Source: Haloprofundus salilacus
Lineage (GTDB): Archaea; Halobacteriota; Halobacteria; Halobacteriales; Haloferacaceae
Assembly: GCF_020150815.1 (NCBI RefSeq)
Contig: NZ_CP083723.1
Location: forward strand, 1,240,001-1,304,000
DNA length: 64,000 nt
Direction of reading: 5' to 3'
Positions 9,336 through 17,415 of the stretch are shown in pieces (the first letter of the stretch is position 1; each line of letters opens with the position of its first letter). The position numbers and the translations under genes are program-made. A model generated the notes under the pieces. That model had not been told where the DNA came from. It saw only the letters and a list, made by a program, of their open reading frames with translations, and searched no databases.

Positions 9336-9611
9336 TCAGGTCCGGTCGTCAAGGAAGTCGGTGCTGAAGACGATCCACGCCAGCACCGAACAGAAGAGGA
9401 TGGGCGGGAGGATGGCGAACGCCCACAGCGGTTCGATGCCCCAAAACAGCAACAGCACCACGTCGAAGAGGCCCAGGGCGAGAAACGGTGCGACGGCGAG
9501 CGCGGCCCGTTTTCGGTTTCGCCCCTTCTCCTCCGTCAGCGGTGTGTTCTCCTCCGTTAGCGGCGTCGAGTCCGGCGAGTCGGAGTCGGAGTCGCTCGTC
9601 GTGGCGGCCAT
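9336..9611 (-). CDS. small two-helix membrane protein
   Basis: 91 aa. The first 30 residues are polar and repetitive (the element PLTEEN/PLTEEK occurs twice), then a charged GRNRKR patch is followed by two hydrophobic helices (about 33-57 and 60-82) with a short acidic end. The layout suggests a cytoplasmic N-terminus. No known function; it may form a pair with the similar small membrane protein upstream at 9666. Convergent with the GNAT gene. Confidence 0.65.
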   Translation of the reverse strand: MAATTSDSDSDSPDSTPLTEENTPLTEEKGRNRKRAALAVAPFLALGLFDVVLLLFWGIEPLWAFAILPPILFCSVLAWIVFSTDFLDDRT

Positions 9612-9665
9612 ACCCGAACTCCGTGTCCGACCCCCAAAAGGCCCGCGCTCCGTTCGACGCGTCGA

Positions 9666-9920
9666 CTACACTCGGTCTCGATTTTCTAGCCGCGAGACGA
9701 ACTCGACGGCGGCGAACAGCGCGGAGAGCGCTACCGTCGCCAGAACGGCGCCGTAGAGGGCCATCGTCACCGGACTCACTGGAAGCGTCGCGACGCCGAG
9801 GAGGTCGATAGACGCACCCGCGCTGTTCTCGCCGACGAACAGGCCGATGAGTCCCGCGACGAGGACAACGATACCACCGACGCCGAGGAGGATGCGACGA
9901 CCGCGGTCTGATTCGTTCAC
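9666..9920 (-). CDS. small membrane protein, resembles haloarchaeal cox-cluster protein
   Basis: 84 aa with two membrane helices (about 9-28 and 48-70) joined by a loop with ATLPVSPVTMALYG, a layout known from small proteins encoded beside haloarchaeal cytochrome oxidase genes. No oxidase gene is near, so the role is open. A TATA-like GTCTATAACC lies 20-30 bases before the ATG (minus strand), supporting the start. Confidence 0.65.
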   Translation of the reverse strand: MNESDRGRRILLGVGGIVVLVAGLIGLFVGENSAGASIDLLGVATLPVSPVTMALYGAVLATVALSALFAAVEFVSRLENRDRV

Positions 9921-10099
9921 GGTCGAACTCGGAGGCGTCGGTTATAGACTCTTTCTCACCAGGGTCGAAGGAGTCGCGTCGAGGAGGCGACGGAGCGGTA
10001 CCCCGTCGCCGACGGAACGACCGACCGCCCTGAGACCCGTTCCGGCACCGAAACCGCTGGCGGAGCGATTATGTCGGTCGCGTGCGTCCTCGAAGGTCC

Positions 10100-10516
10100 A
10101 TGGCTGACGAACTCGTCGAGAAGGCCCGCGAGGTGCTCTCGAACGCCCACGTCCCGTACTCGGAGTACCGCGTCGGGGCCGCGCTGCGAACGGTCGACGG
10201 CACGGTGTTCGTCGGGTGCAACATCGAGAACGCGAACTACAGCAACAGTCTCCACGCCGAGGAGGTAGCCGTCGCCGAGGCGGTGAAGAATGGCTACCGA
10301 GAGTTCGACCGCATCGCCGTCACCTCGGGTGTCCGCGACGGCGTCACGCCCTGCGGCATGTGTCGGCAGACGCTCTCGGAGTTCTGCGACGAGCCGTTCG
10401 TCGTCGTCTGCGACGAGGGCGGCGAGCGGACGAGCGAGTACACGCTCGGCGAACTGCTGCCGAACACCATCTCCGAAGGGACGCTCTCTGACGCCGAGCG
10501 CTCGGCCGACCGCTGA
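10100..10516 (+). CDS. cdd: cytidine deaminase
   Basis: 138-aa zinc enzyme that deaminates cytidine and deoxycytidine to uridine forms in pyrimidine salvage. It shows the full signature: substrate loop NIENANYSNSLHAEE with the zinc His and catalytic Glu, and PCGMCRQTL with the two zinc cysteines. Length matches the homotetrameric class. The ATG at 10100 is preferred over a GTG at 10082; a TATA-like GATTATGTC lies about 27 bases before it. The next gene, uridine phosphorylase, would use its product uridine. Confidence 0.95.
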   Translation: MADELVEKAREVLSNAHVPYSEYRVGAALRTVDGTVFVGCNIENANYSNSLHAEEVAVAEAVKNGYREFDRIAVTSGVRDGVTPCGMCRQTLSEFCDEPFVVVCDEGGERTSEYTLGELLPNTISEGTLSDAERSADR

Positions 10517-10841
10517 CCCGACCGGTTTTCTTTTTCACCCCTGTATACTGCATCAATCGAATGATTTATACTGTGAACGGGTAACAGGCGACACGCCCGC
10601 GGAACGATACCATACTATCGTCTGTCATCCCACCAGCGCGTGTCGCCGACGCCGTCCACGGACGTCGGTGAGCCGTCGCGGGCGTTTTCATTCGCCGAGT
10701 GAGTACGTCGCCGACCGTCGCCACCTACCGACGACCGTCGCCGACCGTCGCCGACTAACGACGACTAACGACGACTGGCTCGGTCTCGCCGGAACACTGG
10801 CTATCCTCGGATTATTTGTTACGTCGTCACCCAGAGCGGGT
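10517..10841. other. 325-bp spacer: T-rich terminator, orphan TATA, short repeats
   Basis: After cdd a T-rich run (TTTTCTTTTTC, 10524-10535) looks like a haloarchaeal terminator. A good TATA-like GATTTATACTG follows at 10562-10572 without any ORF in the next 250 bases. From 10705 to 10777 short repeats of CGTCGCCGAC and TAACGACGAC run in tandem. ATTATTTG at about 10811-10818 is the likely promoter of the uridine phosphorylase gene. Confidence 0.5.
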
Positions 10842-11666
10842 ATGACCGACACTGACGCCAGCGAGGACCCGAACGACGAGGTGCAGTACCACATTGAAGT
10901 CGGCGAGGGCGACGTCGCCGACGCCGTGTTGCTCCCCGGGAACCCCGAGCGCGTGGACAAGATCACCGCGCTGTGGGACGAGTACGAGGAAGTCGCCCAT
11001 CACCGCGAGTACCGGACGGCGACGGGTACGTACGACGGCACGCCCATCTCGGTCACGTCGACGGGTATCGGCAGTCCGTCCGCGGCCATCGCCGTCGAGG
11101 AACTCGCCCGCGTCGGCGTCGACACGTACGTCCGCGTCGGCTCCTGCGGCGCGATTCAGCCGGAGATGGACGTCGGCGACCTCGTCATCACCTCCGGCGC
11201 GGTGCGGCAGGAGGGAACCAGCGCCGAGTACGTCCGCGAGGACTACCCGGCGGTCGCCGATCACGAGGTCGTCTCCGCGCTCGTCGCCGCCGCCGAGCGC
11301 CTCGGCTACGACTACCACGTCGGACTGACGATGAGCGCCGACAGCTTCTACGCCGGGCAGGGGCGCCCGGGTCTCGACGGTTTCCGCGCTGCGGGCAGCG
11401 AATCGCTCGTCGAGGAACTGCGGGCGGCGAACGTGAAGAACATCGAGATGGAGGCGAGCGCGTTGTTGACCATCGCGAACGTCTACGGTCTCCGCGCGGG
11501 CGCAGTCTGTTCGGTCTACGCGAACCGCATCACCGGCGAGTTCCGGACCGAAGGCGAGTCGCGAGCGGCGGAGACGGCCAGTCTCGCCGTCTCGCTCCTC
11601 GCGCGCATGGATGAGGTGAAACGAGAGGCTGGCGTCGAGACGTGGCACGCCGGTCTCTCGCTGTGA
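10842..11666 (+). CDS. udp: uridine phosphorylase / nucleoside phosphorylase
   Basis: 274-aa NP-I family phosphorylase that splits uridine with phosphate into uracil and ribose 1-phosphate. Visible are the N-terminal LLPGNPERVDKI phosphate loop, the R-V-G-S-C-G-A motif (phosphate/ribose site) and the ribose-binding NIEMEASALL near residue 200. ATG at 10842 has a TATA-like ATTATTTG about 27 bases upstream; longer in-frame readings are not protein-like. It sits next to cdd and completes a salvage pair. Confidence 0.9.
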   Translation: MTDTDASEDPNDEVQYHIEVGEGDVADAVLLPGNPERVDKITALWDEYEEVAHHREYRTATGTYDGTPISVTSTGIGSPSAAIAVEELARVGVDTYVRVGSCGAIQPEMDVGDLVITSGAVRQEGTSAEYVREDYPAVADHEVVSALVAAAERLGYDYHVGLTMSADSFYAGQGRPGLDGFRAAGSESLVEELRAANVKNIEMEASALLTIANVYGLRAGAVCSVYANRITGEFRTEGESRAAETASLAVSLLARMDEVKREAGVETWHAGLSL

Positions 11667-11819
11667 GTCGGTGACTGTCTGAGCCGGTGACTGCCTGAGT
11701 CGGTGACGGTCAACCGCCGTCACAGAACCGTGACGCAGTCCAAAATCGTGCGTTCTCGGTCGCGACGGGGCCGTTCTCGTTCCAAAGCCCCTTTATCTCA
11801 TGGCTTCGCACCTACACGC

Positions 11820-12986
11820 ATGACTCAGAAGGTCGTCGTTCTCGGCGCCGGGTACGCCGGTGCCGGCGCGGTGAAAGCGTTCGAAGACGAGATCGAAGAC
11901 GACGAAGCAGAACTCACGTGGATTTCGGATCGAGACTACCACCTCGTTCTCCACGAGGTCCACCGGGTCATCCGCGACCCGAGCGTCGAATCGAAAGTCG
12001 CCGTCCCCGTCGACGACATCAAATCGCCGGAGACGGAGTTTGTGAAGGGCCGCGTTGAGAACGTCGACGTCGAAGAGCGCGTCGTCGAACTCGCTGACGA
12101 CGAAACCGTCGAGTACGACTACCTGCTCGTGGCGCTCGGCAGCGCCACCGCCTTCTACGGCATCGAAGGACTCGAGGAGTTCTCGCTCACGCTCAAGAGC
12201 CTCGACGACGCCCGCGAGATTCACGAGCAAATCAAAGCCGCCTCCGAGGAAGCGTCGCGCAGCGAACCCGCCCAGGTCATCGTCGGCGGCGCGGGGCTCT
12301 CGGGCATTCAGGCCGCTGGCGAAATCGCGGAGTTCCGCGACAAACACCGCGCGCCCATCGACATCAAACTCGTCGAAGGGCTGGACGAGGTGCTCCCCGG
12401 TAACGACCCCGAGCTGCAGGGTGCGCTCCGCAAGCGCCTCGAACTCCAGGATATCGAGATCATGACTGGCGAGTTCATCTCGAAAGTCGACGACGAGGCC
12501 ATCTACGTCGGCGACGAGACGGAGCTTGACTACGACGTGTTCATATGGACCGGCGGCATCACCGGCCAGAAGGAAGTCGCAGAGGCGAAAATCGACAAGG
12601 ACGAGCGCTCGAACCGCATCTTCGCGGGCTCGGACTTCGCGACGAGCGACGAGCGCGTCTTCGCCATCGGCGACTCGGCGCTCGTCGACCAGGGTAACGA
12701 CAACGTCGCGCCGCCCACCGCGCAGGCGGCGTGGCAGGCGGCGGAAGTCGCGGGCGAGAACCTCGCCCGATCCGTCCGCGGTCAGCCGTTGAAGACGTGG
12801 ACGCACAAGGACAAAGGGACGCTCGTCTCCGTCGGCGACATGGCCGTCGCCCACGACGTGATGGGCGTGCCCGTCCAGACGTTCGGCGGTACCGGCGCGA
12901 AAATCCTCAAGAAAGCGGTCGCGACGCGCTGGATCGCCGATATCTCGTCGGCCAAGCGCGCCGTCACCGCCTGGGACGACATGTAG
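11820..12986 (+). CDS. FAD-dependent NADH dehydrogenase-like oxidoreductase (NDH-2 type)
   Basis: 388-aa flavoprotein of the pyridine-nucleotide-disulfide family. The FAD site VVVLGAGYAGAG is at the N-terminus, the NAD site VIVGGAGLSGIQAAGEIAE near 160, and the second FAD motif FAIGDSALV near 285. The C-terminal GGTGAKILKKAVATRWI amphipathic stretch is typical of membrane-associated NADH:quinone oxidoreductases, which feed electrons to the quinone pool without pumping protons. The ATG at 11820 has CTTTATCTCA 20-29 bases upstream, a clear TATA and leaderless start. A sulfide:quinone reductase role is less likely, as the paired cysteines are missing. Confidence 0.85.
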   Translation: MTQKVVVLGAGYAGAGAVKAFEDEIEDDEAELTWISDRDYHLVLHEVHRVIRDPSVESKVAVPVDDIKSPETEFVKGRVENVDVEERVVELADDETVEYDYLLVALGSATAFYGIEGLEEFSLTLKSLDDAREIHEQIKAASEEASRSEPAQVIVGGAGLSGIQAAGEIAEFRDKHRAPIDIKLVEGLDEVLPGNDPELQGALRKRLELQDIEIMTGEFISKVDDEAIYVGDETELDYDVFIWTGGITGQKEVAEAKIDKDERSNRIFAGSDFATSDERVFAIGDSALVDQGNDNVAPPTAQAAWQAAEVAGENLARSVRGQPLKTWTHKDKGTLVSVGDMAVAHDVMGVPVQTFGGTGAKILKKAVATRWIADISSAKRAVTAWDDM

Positions 12987-13162
12987 GAGCCGGACGCCTC
13001 GCGCGGCGTCGTCTCCGTCTCTGGGCTTCCTCCTCTTTCCGTCGCTGTTTTTCCCTTCCGTCGCCCCGCAGAGCGGTTGCGCCGGACATCCCTTCGGCTC
13101 GACGTGCCGGAGAGACAGAGAAAACGAAGAACCGCGAGAGCGTGGCTTTTTCCCGAATCAGT

Positions 13163-13696
13163 TTAGTGTTCCGGCTCCTCCGCCGGCGCGGTCATGTCGT
13201 CGATGCGGAGGATGAGGATGTTGCTCGTGTCGTCCTTTCCGTCGACGGTTCCCTCGACGACGAGTTTCGATAGCGGCGTCGGCCCGACGACGACGCTGTC
13301 GCCCTCGTGGAAGTTGCGAACCGACCCCTGCAGGTGAATCTCCGCGCGGCAGAGTTCGGGGTGGTGGACGCTCGAGAGGTCTATCTCCTCGACGTTGGCG
13401 TTCTCGACGCGTTCGCCCTCGTGGAACAGCGGCACCGTCGCCGGTTCGTCCATCTCCTGTACGTCGAGTGCCTCGTAGGCGTTCGCCGTCGGCTTGTAGC
13501 CGCCCTTCGGTCCCGGAACGCCTTCGACCAACTGCAGCGCCTTCAGGCTCTGCATCTGGTTACGAATCGTGCCGGGGTTGCGGTTTACTTCCGCGGCGAT
13601 ATCTTCGCCCTTCACTGCGTCCTCGGCCTGACGGTAGAGATTTATTAGCGCCGTGAGTATCTGTTTCTGACTCGGGGTGAGTTCGATAGACGACAT
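13163..13696 (-). CDS. winged-helix transcription regulator (Rrf2/TrmB-like)
   Basis: 177 aa. The first 70 residues are a winged helix (LTPSQKQILTALINLYRQ, then IAAEVNRNPGTIRNQMQSL as recognition helix). The C-terminal 100 residues form a beta-rich domain that many haloarchaeal members share and whose ligand is unknown. The start at 13696 is supported by a TATA-like AATTTAAGAA on the minus strand about 28 bases upstream. A perfect palindrome CGAACGTTCG lies between TATA and ATG, so autoregulation is plausible. Confidence 0.75.
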   Translation of the reverse strand: MSSIELTPSQKQILTALINLYRQAEDAVKGEDIAAEVNRNPGTIRNQMQSLKALQLVEGVPGPKGGYKPTANAYEALDVQEMDEPATVPLFHEGERVENANVEEIDLSSVHHPELCRAEIHLQGSVRNFHEGDSVVVGPTPLSKLVVEGTVDGKDDTSNILILRIDDMTAPAEEPEH

Positions 13697-13699
13697 AAA

Positions 13700-13709
13700 C
13701 GAACGTTCG
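13700..13709. promoter_or_regulatory. palindrome CGAACGTTCG before the winged-helix gene
   Basis: Perfect 10-bp palindrome 4 bases upstream of the ATG (minus strand) and downstream of the TATA box. A repressor bound here would block a leaderless transcript. The identical palindrome sits in front of the arginase start at 16363-16372. Confidence 0.4.
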
Positions 13710-13900
13710 CAATTGATGTTCTTAAATTCGACGGATAGGGGGCTTTTCAATGAATATTCTGCCGAAGCTCTCGGCTGAGTAACTGTCCCTTCGGAGAATG
13801 TCCGTTCGATGACGTACGGCCGCCCGTTTCTGTCTCGAACTTTTCAGCTCGCTTGAGGGTAACCGGTAGGCCTTTACCGGCGCCTCTGGGGCGTATAGGT

Positions 13901-14818
13901 ATGCAGAACGAGCGAGTTCTCGTCACCGGCGGGGCCGGATTTATTGGATCGAACCTCGCGAACCACCTCGCCGTCGACAACGACGTGGTGGCCGTCGACG
14001 ACCTCTATCTCGGGACGCCGGAGAACCTCTCCGACGACGTTGAGTTCGTCGAGGCGAGCGTTCTCGACGACGATCTCCCCACGGACGTCGACGTCGTGTT
14101 CCACCTCGCGGCGCTCTCCTCGTACGCGATGCACGAGGAGAACCCGCGCCACGGCGCGCGCGTCAATGTCGAGGGGTTCGTCAACACTGTCGACCAGGCC
14201 CGACAGGACGGCTGTAACACCGTCGTCTACGCGTCTACCTCCTCCATCTACGGCAGTCGAACCGAACCCTCGCCCGAGAGCATGAGCGTCGAGGCGCGAA
14301 CCGGCTACGAGGCCTCGAAACTCGCGCGCGAACGGTACGCGGAGTACTTCCATAACCACTACGAGATGTCGACGGCGGGGATGCGCTTCTTCTCGGTGTA
14401 CCAGGGCTTCGGCGGCGCGGAGGAACACAAAGGCCAGTACGCCAACACGGTCGCGCAGTTCGCGCACAAGATCGCCAACGGCGAGCGGCCCGAACTGTTC
14501 GGCGACGGCTCGCAGACCCGCGATTTTACCCACGTCGACGACATCGTCCGGGGGCTCGAACTCGCCGCCGACCACGAACTACAGGGCGTCTACAACCTCG
14601 GCACCGGCGAGAGCTACGACTTCAACGAGATGGTGTCGATGATAAACGATGTGCTCGGTACCGACGTCGAACCGAAGTACGTCGAGAACCCGCTGGACGT
14701 GTACGTCCACGACACGATGGCCGACGCCTCGAAGATGCGAGAGGAGACCGGCTGGGAACCGACAATCGGCTTCGAGGAGGGCGTCCGACGCGTTTGCGCG
14801 CCCTACCTCGACGAGTGA
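13901..14818 (+). CDS. NAD-dependent epimerase/dehydratase (GalE-like)
   Basis: 305-aa extended short-chain dehydrogenase acting on nucleotide sugars. VTGGAGFIGSNLANHL at the N-terminus binds NAD; STSSIYG supplies the catalytic Ser, and YEASKLARE holds the Tyr-x3-Lys pair. UDP-glucose 4-epimerase or a related dehydratase for surface glycan synthesis is likely. ATG at 13901 has CCTTTACC 25 bases upstream; 6-bp inverted arms (CCGGTA/TACCGG, 13863-13880) overlap this TATA. The last 16 bases overlap the end of the convergent DUF389 gene. Confidence 0.88.
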   Translation: MQNERVLVTGGAGFIGSNLANHLAVDNDVVAVDDLYLGTPENLSDDVEFVEASVLDDDLPTDVDVVFHLAALSSYAMHEENPRHGARVNVEGFVNTVDQARQDGCNTVVYASTSSIYGSRTEPSPESMSVEARTGYEASKLARERYAEYFHNHYEMSTAGMRFFSVYQGFGGAEEHKGQYANTVAQFAHKIANGERPELFGDGSQTRDFTHVDDIVRGLELAADHELQGVYNLGTGESYDFNEMVSMINDVLGTDVEPKYVENPLDVYVHDTMADASKMREETGWEPTIGFEEGVRRVCAPYLDE

Positions 14819-16242
14819 GCGCGGGTCACTGAAGCGGGCGGCGGCGACGAAGGAGTCGGCACCGAGGCGAGAGCGGACGACGACCGTCCGTCGACCCGTT
14901 TCTGTCCAGCCACCGAGTGTCCGACGCGCTGGCCCTCGCGGAACTCCACGGCGACTGCGACGTCGTATCCGGTCTCCTGCCGAATTCGCTCGCGAATCGT
15001 CGACGCGAGATCCGGATACGATTCGTCGGCCGGTCGCATCACGACGACGGTGATTTCGGGCGTCTGCCCGAAGTAGCGCACCATTCCGACCTCCGCCCGC
15101 ATCGACGTGAGTTCGAGTTCGCCGTACTGCTCCTGTTCGAGCACGTCTTCGACGGCCGTGTTCACGTCGTTGTCGAACGCGATCTGGCCGACGAGGAGGC
15201 CGCCCGCCCCGACGAAGATGCCCGCGAGGACGAGCAGGGCGACGGCGGCGGCGGCGTACTGGGCGTGGCCGTCCGTCTCGGCGGCGGCGACGGACTCGCC
15301 GCCGTTGGTCTCGCGGGTGTTCTCGGTCCACGAGTCGGGTCGGTAGCCGAGATACCAGAGCACGAGAAACGCCGAGACGTTGACCGCCACCGCGTTGGCG
15401 ACGAGCAGCACGCTCGCGCCGAGGTAGACGCCTGGAAGCCCCCACGCCAACCCGATTCCGATGGCCGCCGCCGCGGGGATGAGCGCCGCGGCGATCATCA
15501 CGCCGACGAGCGAGACGGGCAGCGCCGTCGCGAGACCAAACGCTCCGGCGGCTCCGGCGCAGAGGCCGACGAGCAACGAGAGCAACCCCGGCGAAATTCG
15601 TTTGCTTATCTGGCTGACCGTCGACACGTCGAGGACGGAGGTGACTATCTGTCCCGACTGGAGGAGGAGTCCGAGCGCGAACGCGCCGAGAATCGCCGCG
15701 CCGAACCCGAACAGTTGCTGCGCGAAGCCGATACGGATCATGCGTCGGTCGTTCAGCGAGATGCCGACGCCCGCGATGAGCGCGGAGCCGACCTGCGGGG
15801 CGATGACCATCGCGCCGACGACGACGGCGGGCGAGTCCATCAGCAGTCCCGCCGCCGCGACGATGGCGCTGAACATCGTCATCGAGTAGTACGTCAGCTT
15901 GCTCCGGTGCATGTCCAGCGCCTTCGCACGAATCTCCTCGCGCGCCACCGCGTCGTCCTCCTCGACGCCGGCGACGAACCGCTCTTCGAGTTCGTGGTAG
16001 TTGCGGGTCTTCGCTGTCTCGGCGCTGGCGATGACAGTGTACTTCTTGTCGTCGACGCCCGCGTCGCGGAGTTCGTCGATGACGTATCCGACCGCCTGCG
16101 TCGGCAGCGGGAACTCGACGAGAACGTCGTTTTCGTGCTCCGTCGCATCCTTCGTGACAACGAAGTCGATGTTCTCGGTCTCCAGAACGTCGACGACGCT
16201 CTGTTTGGTGTCCTCGCTCACGAGGAGCTTGATGAGCCGCAT
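14803..16242 (-). CDS. DUF389 (TIGR00341) membrane protein
   Basis: 479 aa. Residues 1-80 form a small ferredoxin-like cytoplasmic domain; about 110-330 hold five to six helices with the family signature SPAVVVGAMVIAPQVG and [21 protein letters not shown]; one more helix is near 345. The C-terminal domain after it may face outward. Function of the family is unknown. The last 45 residues (after VEFREGQ) are Ser/Pro-rich and extend into the end of the epimerase gene (16-base convergent overlap). A paralogue lies at 17416; the arginase gene is between them. Confidence 0.88.
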   Translation of the reverse strand: MRLIKLLVSEDTKQSVVDVLETENIDFVVTKDATEHENDVLVEFPLPTQAVGYVIDELRDAGVDDKKYTVIASAETAKTRNYHELEERFVAGVEEDDAVAREEIRAKALDMHRSKLTYYSMTMFSAIVAAAGLLMDSPAVVVGAMVIAPQVGSALIAGVGISLNDRRMIRIGFAQQLFGFGAAILGAFALGLLLQSGQIVTSVLDVSTVSQISKRISPGLLSLLVGLCAGAAGAFGLATALPVSLVGVMIAAALIPAAAAIGIGLAWGLPGVYLGASVLLVANAVAVNVSAFLVLWYLGYRPDSWTENTRETNGGESVAAAETDGHAQYAAAAVALLVLAGIFVGAGGLLVGQIAFDNDVNTAVEDVLEQEQYGELELTSMRAEVGMVRYFGQTPEITVVVMRPADESYPDLASTIRERIRQETGYDVAVAVEFREGQRVGHSVAGQKRVDGRSSSALASVPTPSSPPPASVTRAHSSR

Positions 16243-16362
16243 CTACCACATCGATACGCGTATTCGCCTTGAGCGTGGCGGACTGTCGCATTCGGCGAAA
16301 CGTTCTGGTCGCCTCCTCGTCACGTCGACGACCGGGAACCGGAATCACTACCCGCTCGGTCA

Positions 16363-16372
16363 CGAACGTTCG
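16363..16372. promoter_or_regulatory. palindrome CGAACGTTCG before arginase
   Basis: Same perfect 10-bp palindrome as at 13700-13709, here ending 3 bases before the arginase ATG. It may be an operator for the nearby winged-helix regulator, but the 10-mer uses common haloarchaeal words and chance is not excluded. Confidence 0.35.
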
Positions 16373-16375
16373 GGT

Positions 16376-17284
16376 ATGACCCGAACGGTCCGAATCATCG
16401 GAGCACCGACCGACTACGGGGCGAATCGACGCGGCGTCGACATGGGTCCGTCGGCGATTCGCTACGCCGGACTCGCCGAGCAACTGGAGAATGCGGGCGT
16501 CGTCCCCGAGGACGCGGGCGACCTGCCGGTTCCGCGCGCCGAAGAGCGCGACCCGGAAGTCAACCAACCGACGAAGGGCCACGCGAAGTTCCTCCGCGAG
16601 ACCGAGGAAGTTTCGGTACGTCTCGCCGACGACGTCGCCGCCGCGCTCGAAGACGACGTGACGCCGCTGGTGCTCGGCGGCGACCACTCCGTCGCCATCG
16701 GGTCGCTCGTCGGCTCCGCGCGTGATGCCGACATCGGGGCCATCTGGTTCGACGCCCACGGCGACCTCAACACGCCGACGACGACGCCCAGCGGTAACGT
16801 CCACGGGATGCCGCTGGCGGCTGGTCTCGGCGTCGCCGACTTCGGGGGCGTCGAGTGGGCCAACGCCGACGGTCTCCGTCCCGAGAACGTTGCGCTCGTC
16901 GGTCTCCGGAGCCTCGACGACGCCGAGCGCGAACTCATCCGCAACACCGACCTCACTGCCTTTACCATGTCCGACATCGACGAACGCGGCATCACAGATG
17001 TCGTCGACGACGCGCTCGACGTGGTCACCGAGGGCACCGACGGCGTCCACGTGAGCCTCGATATGGACTGGCTCGATCCCAAGGAAGCCCCCGGCGTCGG
17101 GACGCCCGTCCGCGGCGGCGTCAGCTACCGCGAGGCGCACTCGGCGCTGGAGACGGTCGCCCAGTCAGAGGCGTTGCGGTCGCTCGAAGTCGTCGAGGTG
17201 AACCCGATTCTCGACGAACACAACGAGACGGCGGCGCTGGCGACGGAACTGGCTGCGAGCGCGCTGGGCAAGACGATTCTCTGA
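16376..17284 (+). CDS. rocF: arginase
   Basis: 302-aa ureohydrolase, Mn-dependent, splitting arginine to ornithine and urea. Metal ligands are seen in GGDHSVAIG (His), DAHGDLNTP (Asp-x-His-x-Asp) and SLDMDWLDP (Asp-x-Asp). SGNVHGMPLA is the arginase-type loop that separates it from agmatinases. Near the end are EVNPILDEHNETA and the C-terminal helix. The ATG at 16376 is the first start that begins the beta-strand RTVRIIGAPTDYG; the frame is open further upstream without protein-like sequence. It is flanked by two DUF389 genes. Confidence 0.9.
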   Translation: MTRTVRIIGAPTDYGANRRGVDMGPSAIRYAGLAEQLENAGVVPEDAGDLPVPRAEERDPEVNQPTKGHAKFLRETEEVSVRLADDVAAALEDDVTPLVLGGDHSVAIGSLVGSARDADIGAIWFDAHGDLNTPTTTPSGNVHGMPLAAGLGVADFGGVEWANADGLRPENVALVGLRSLDDAERELIRNTDLTAFTMSDIDERGITDVVDDALDVVTEGTDGVHVSLDMDWLDPKEAPGVGTPVRGGVSYREAHSALETVAQSEALRSLEVVEVNPILDEHNETAALATELAASALGKTIL

Positions 17285-17294
17285 CGCCCGGCCC

Positions 17295-17310
17295 CCGAAG
17301 CACCCTTCGG
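17295..17310. terminator. hairpin after arginase
   Basis: CCGAAG-CACC-CTTCGG gives a 6-bp stem with a 4-base loop 11 bases after the arginase stop. No T-run follows, so its role as terminator is tentative. Confidence 0.35.
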
Positions 17311-17415
17311 AATCGGCCGTTCGGCCTCCCCGGTGCCGTCGAACTCGCGTTCGCCACCGACGCACCCTGAATACACAGACACCCCGTTTTTCAGTCGTCC
17401 GTCGGTACCTACCAC

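Noticed and set aside
10705-10777. Possible small CRISPR or origin-like iterons
   Set aside because: Units are about 10 bases, not separated by spacers, and there is no cdc6/orc gene or AT-rich unwinding element nearby.
14579-17140. 853-codon open frame on the minus strand across epimerase, DUF389 and arginase
   Set aside because: Arg-rich shadow frame that crosses three genes with clear motifs.
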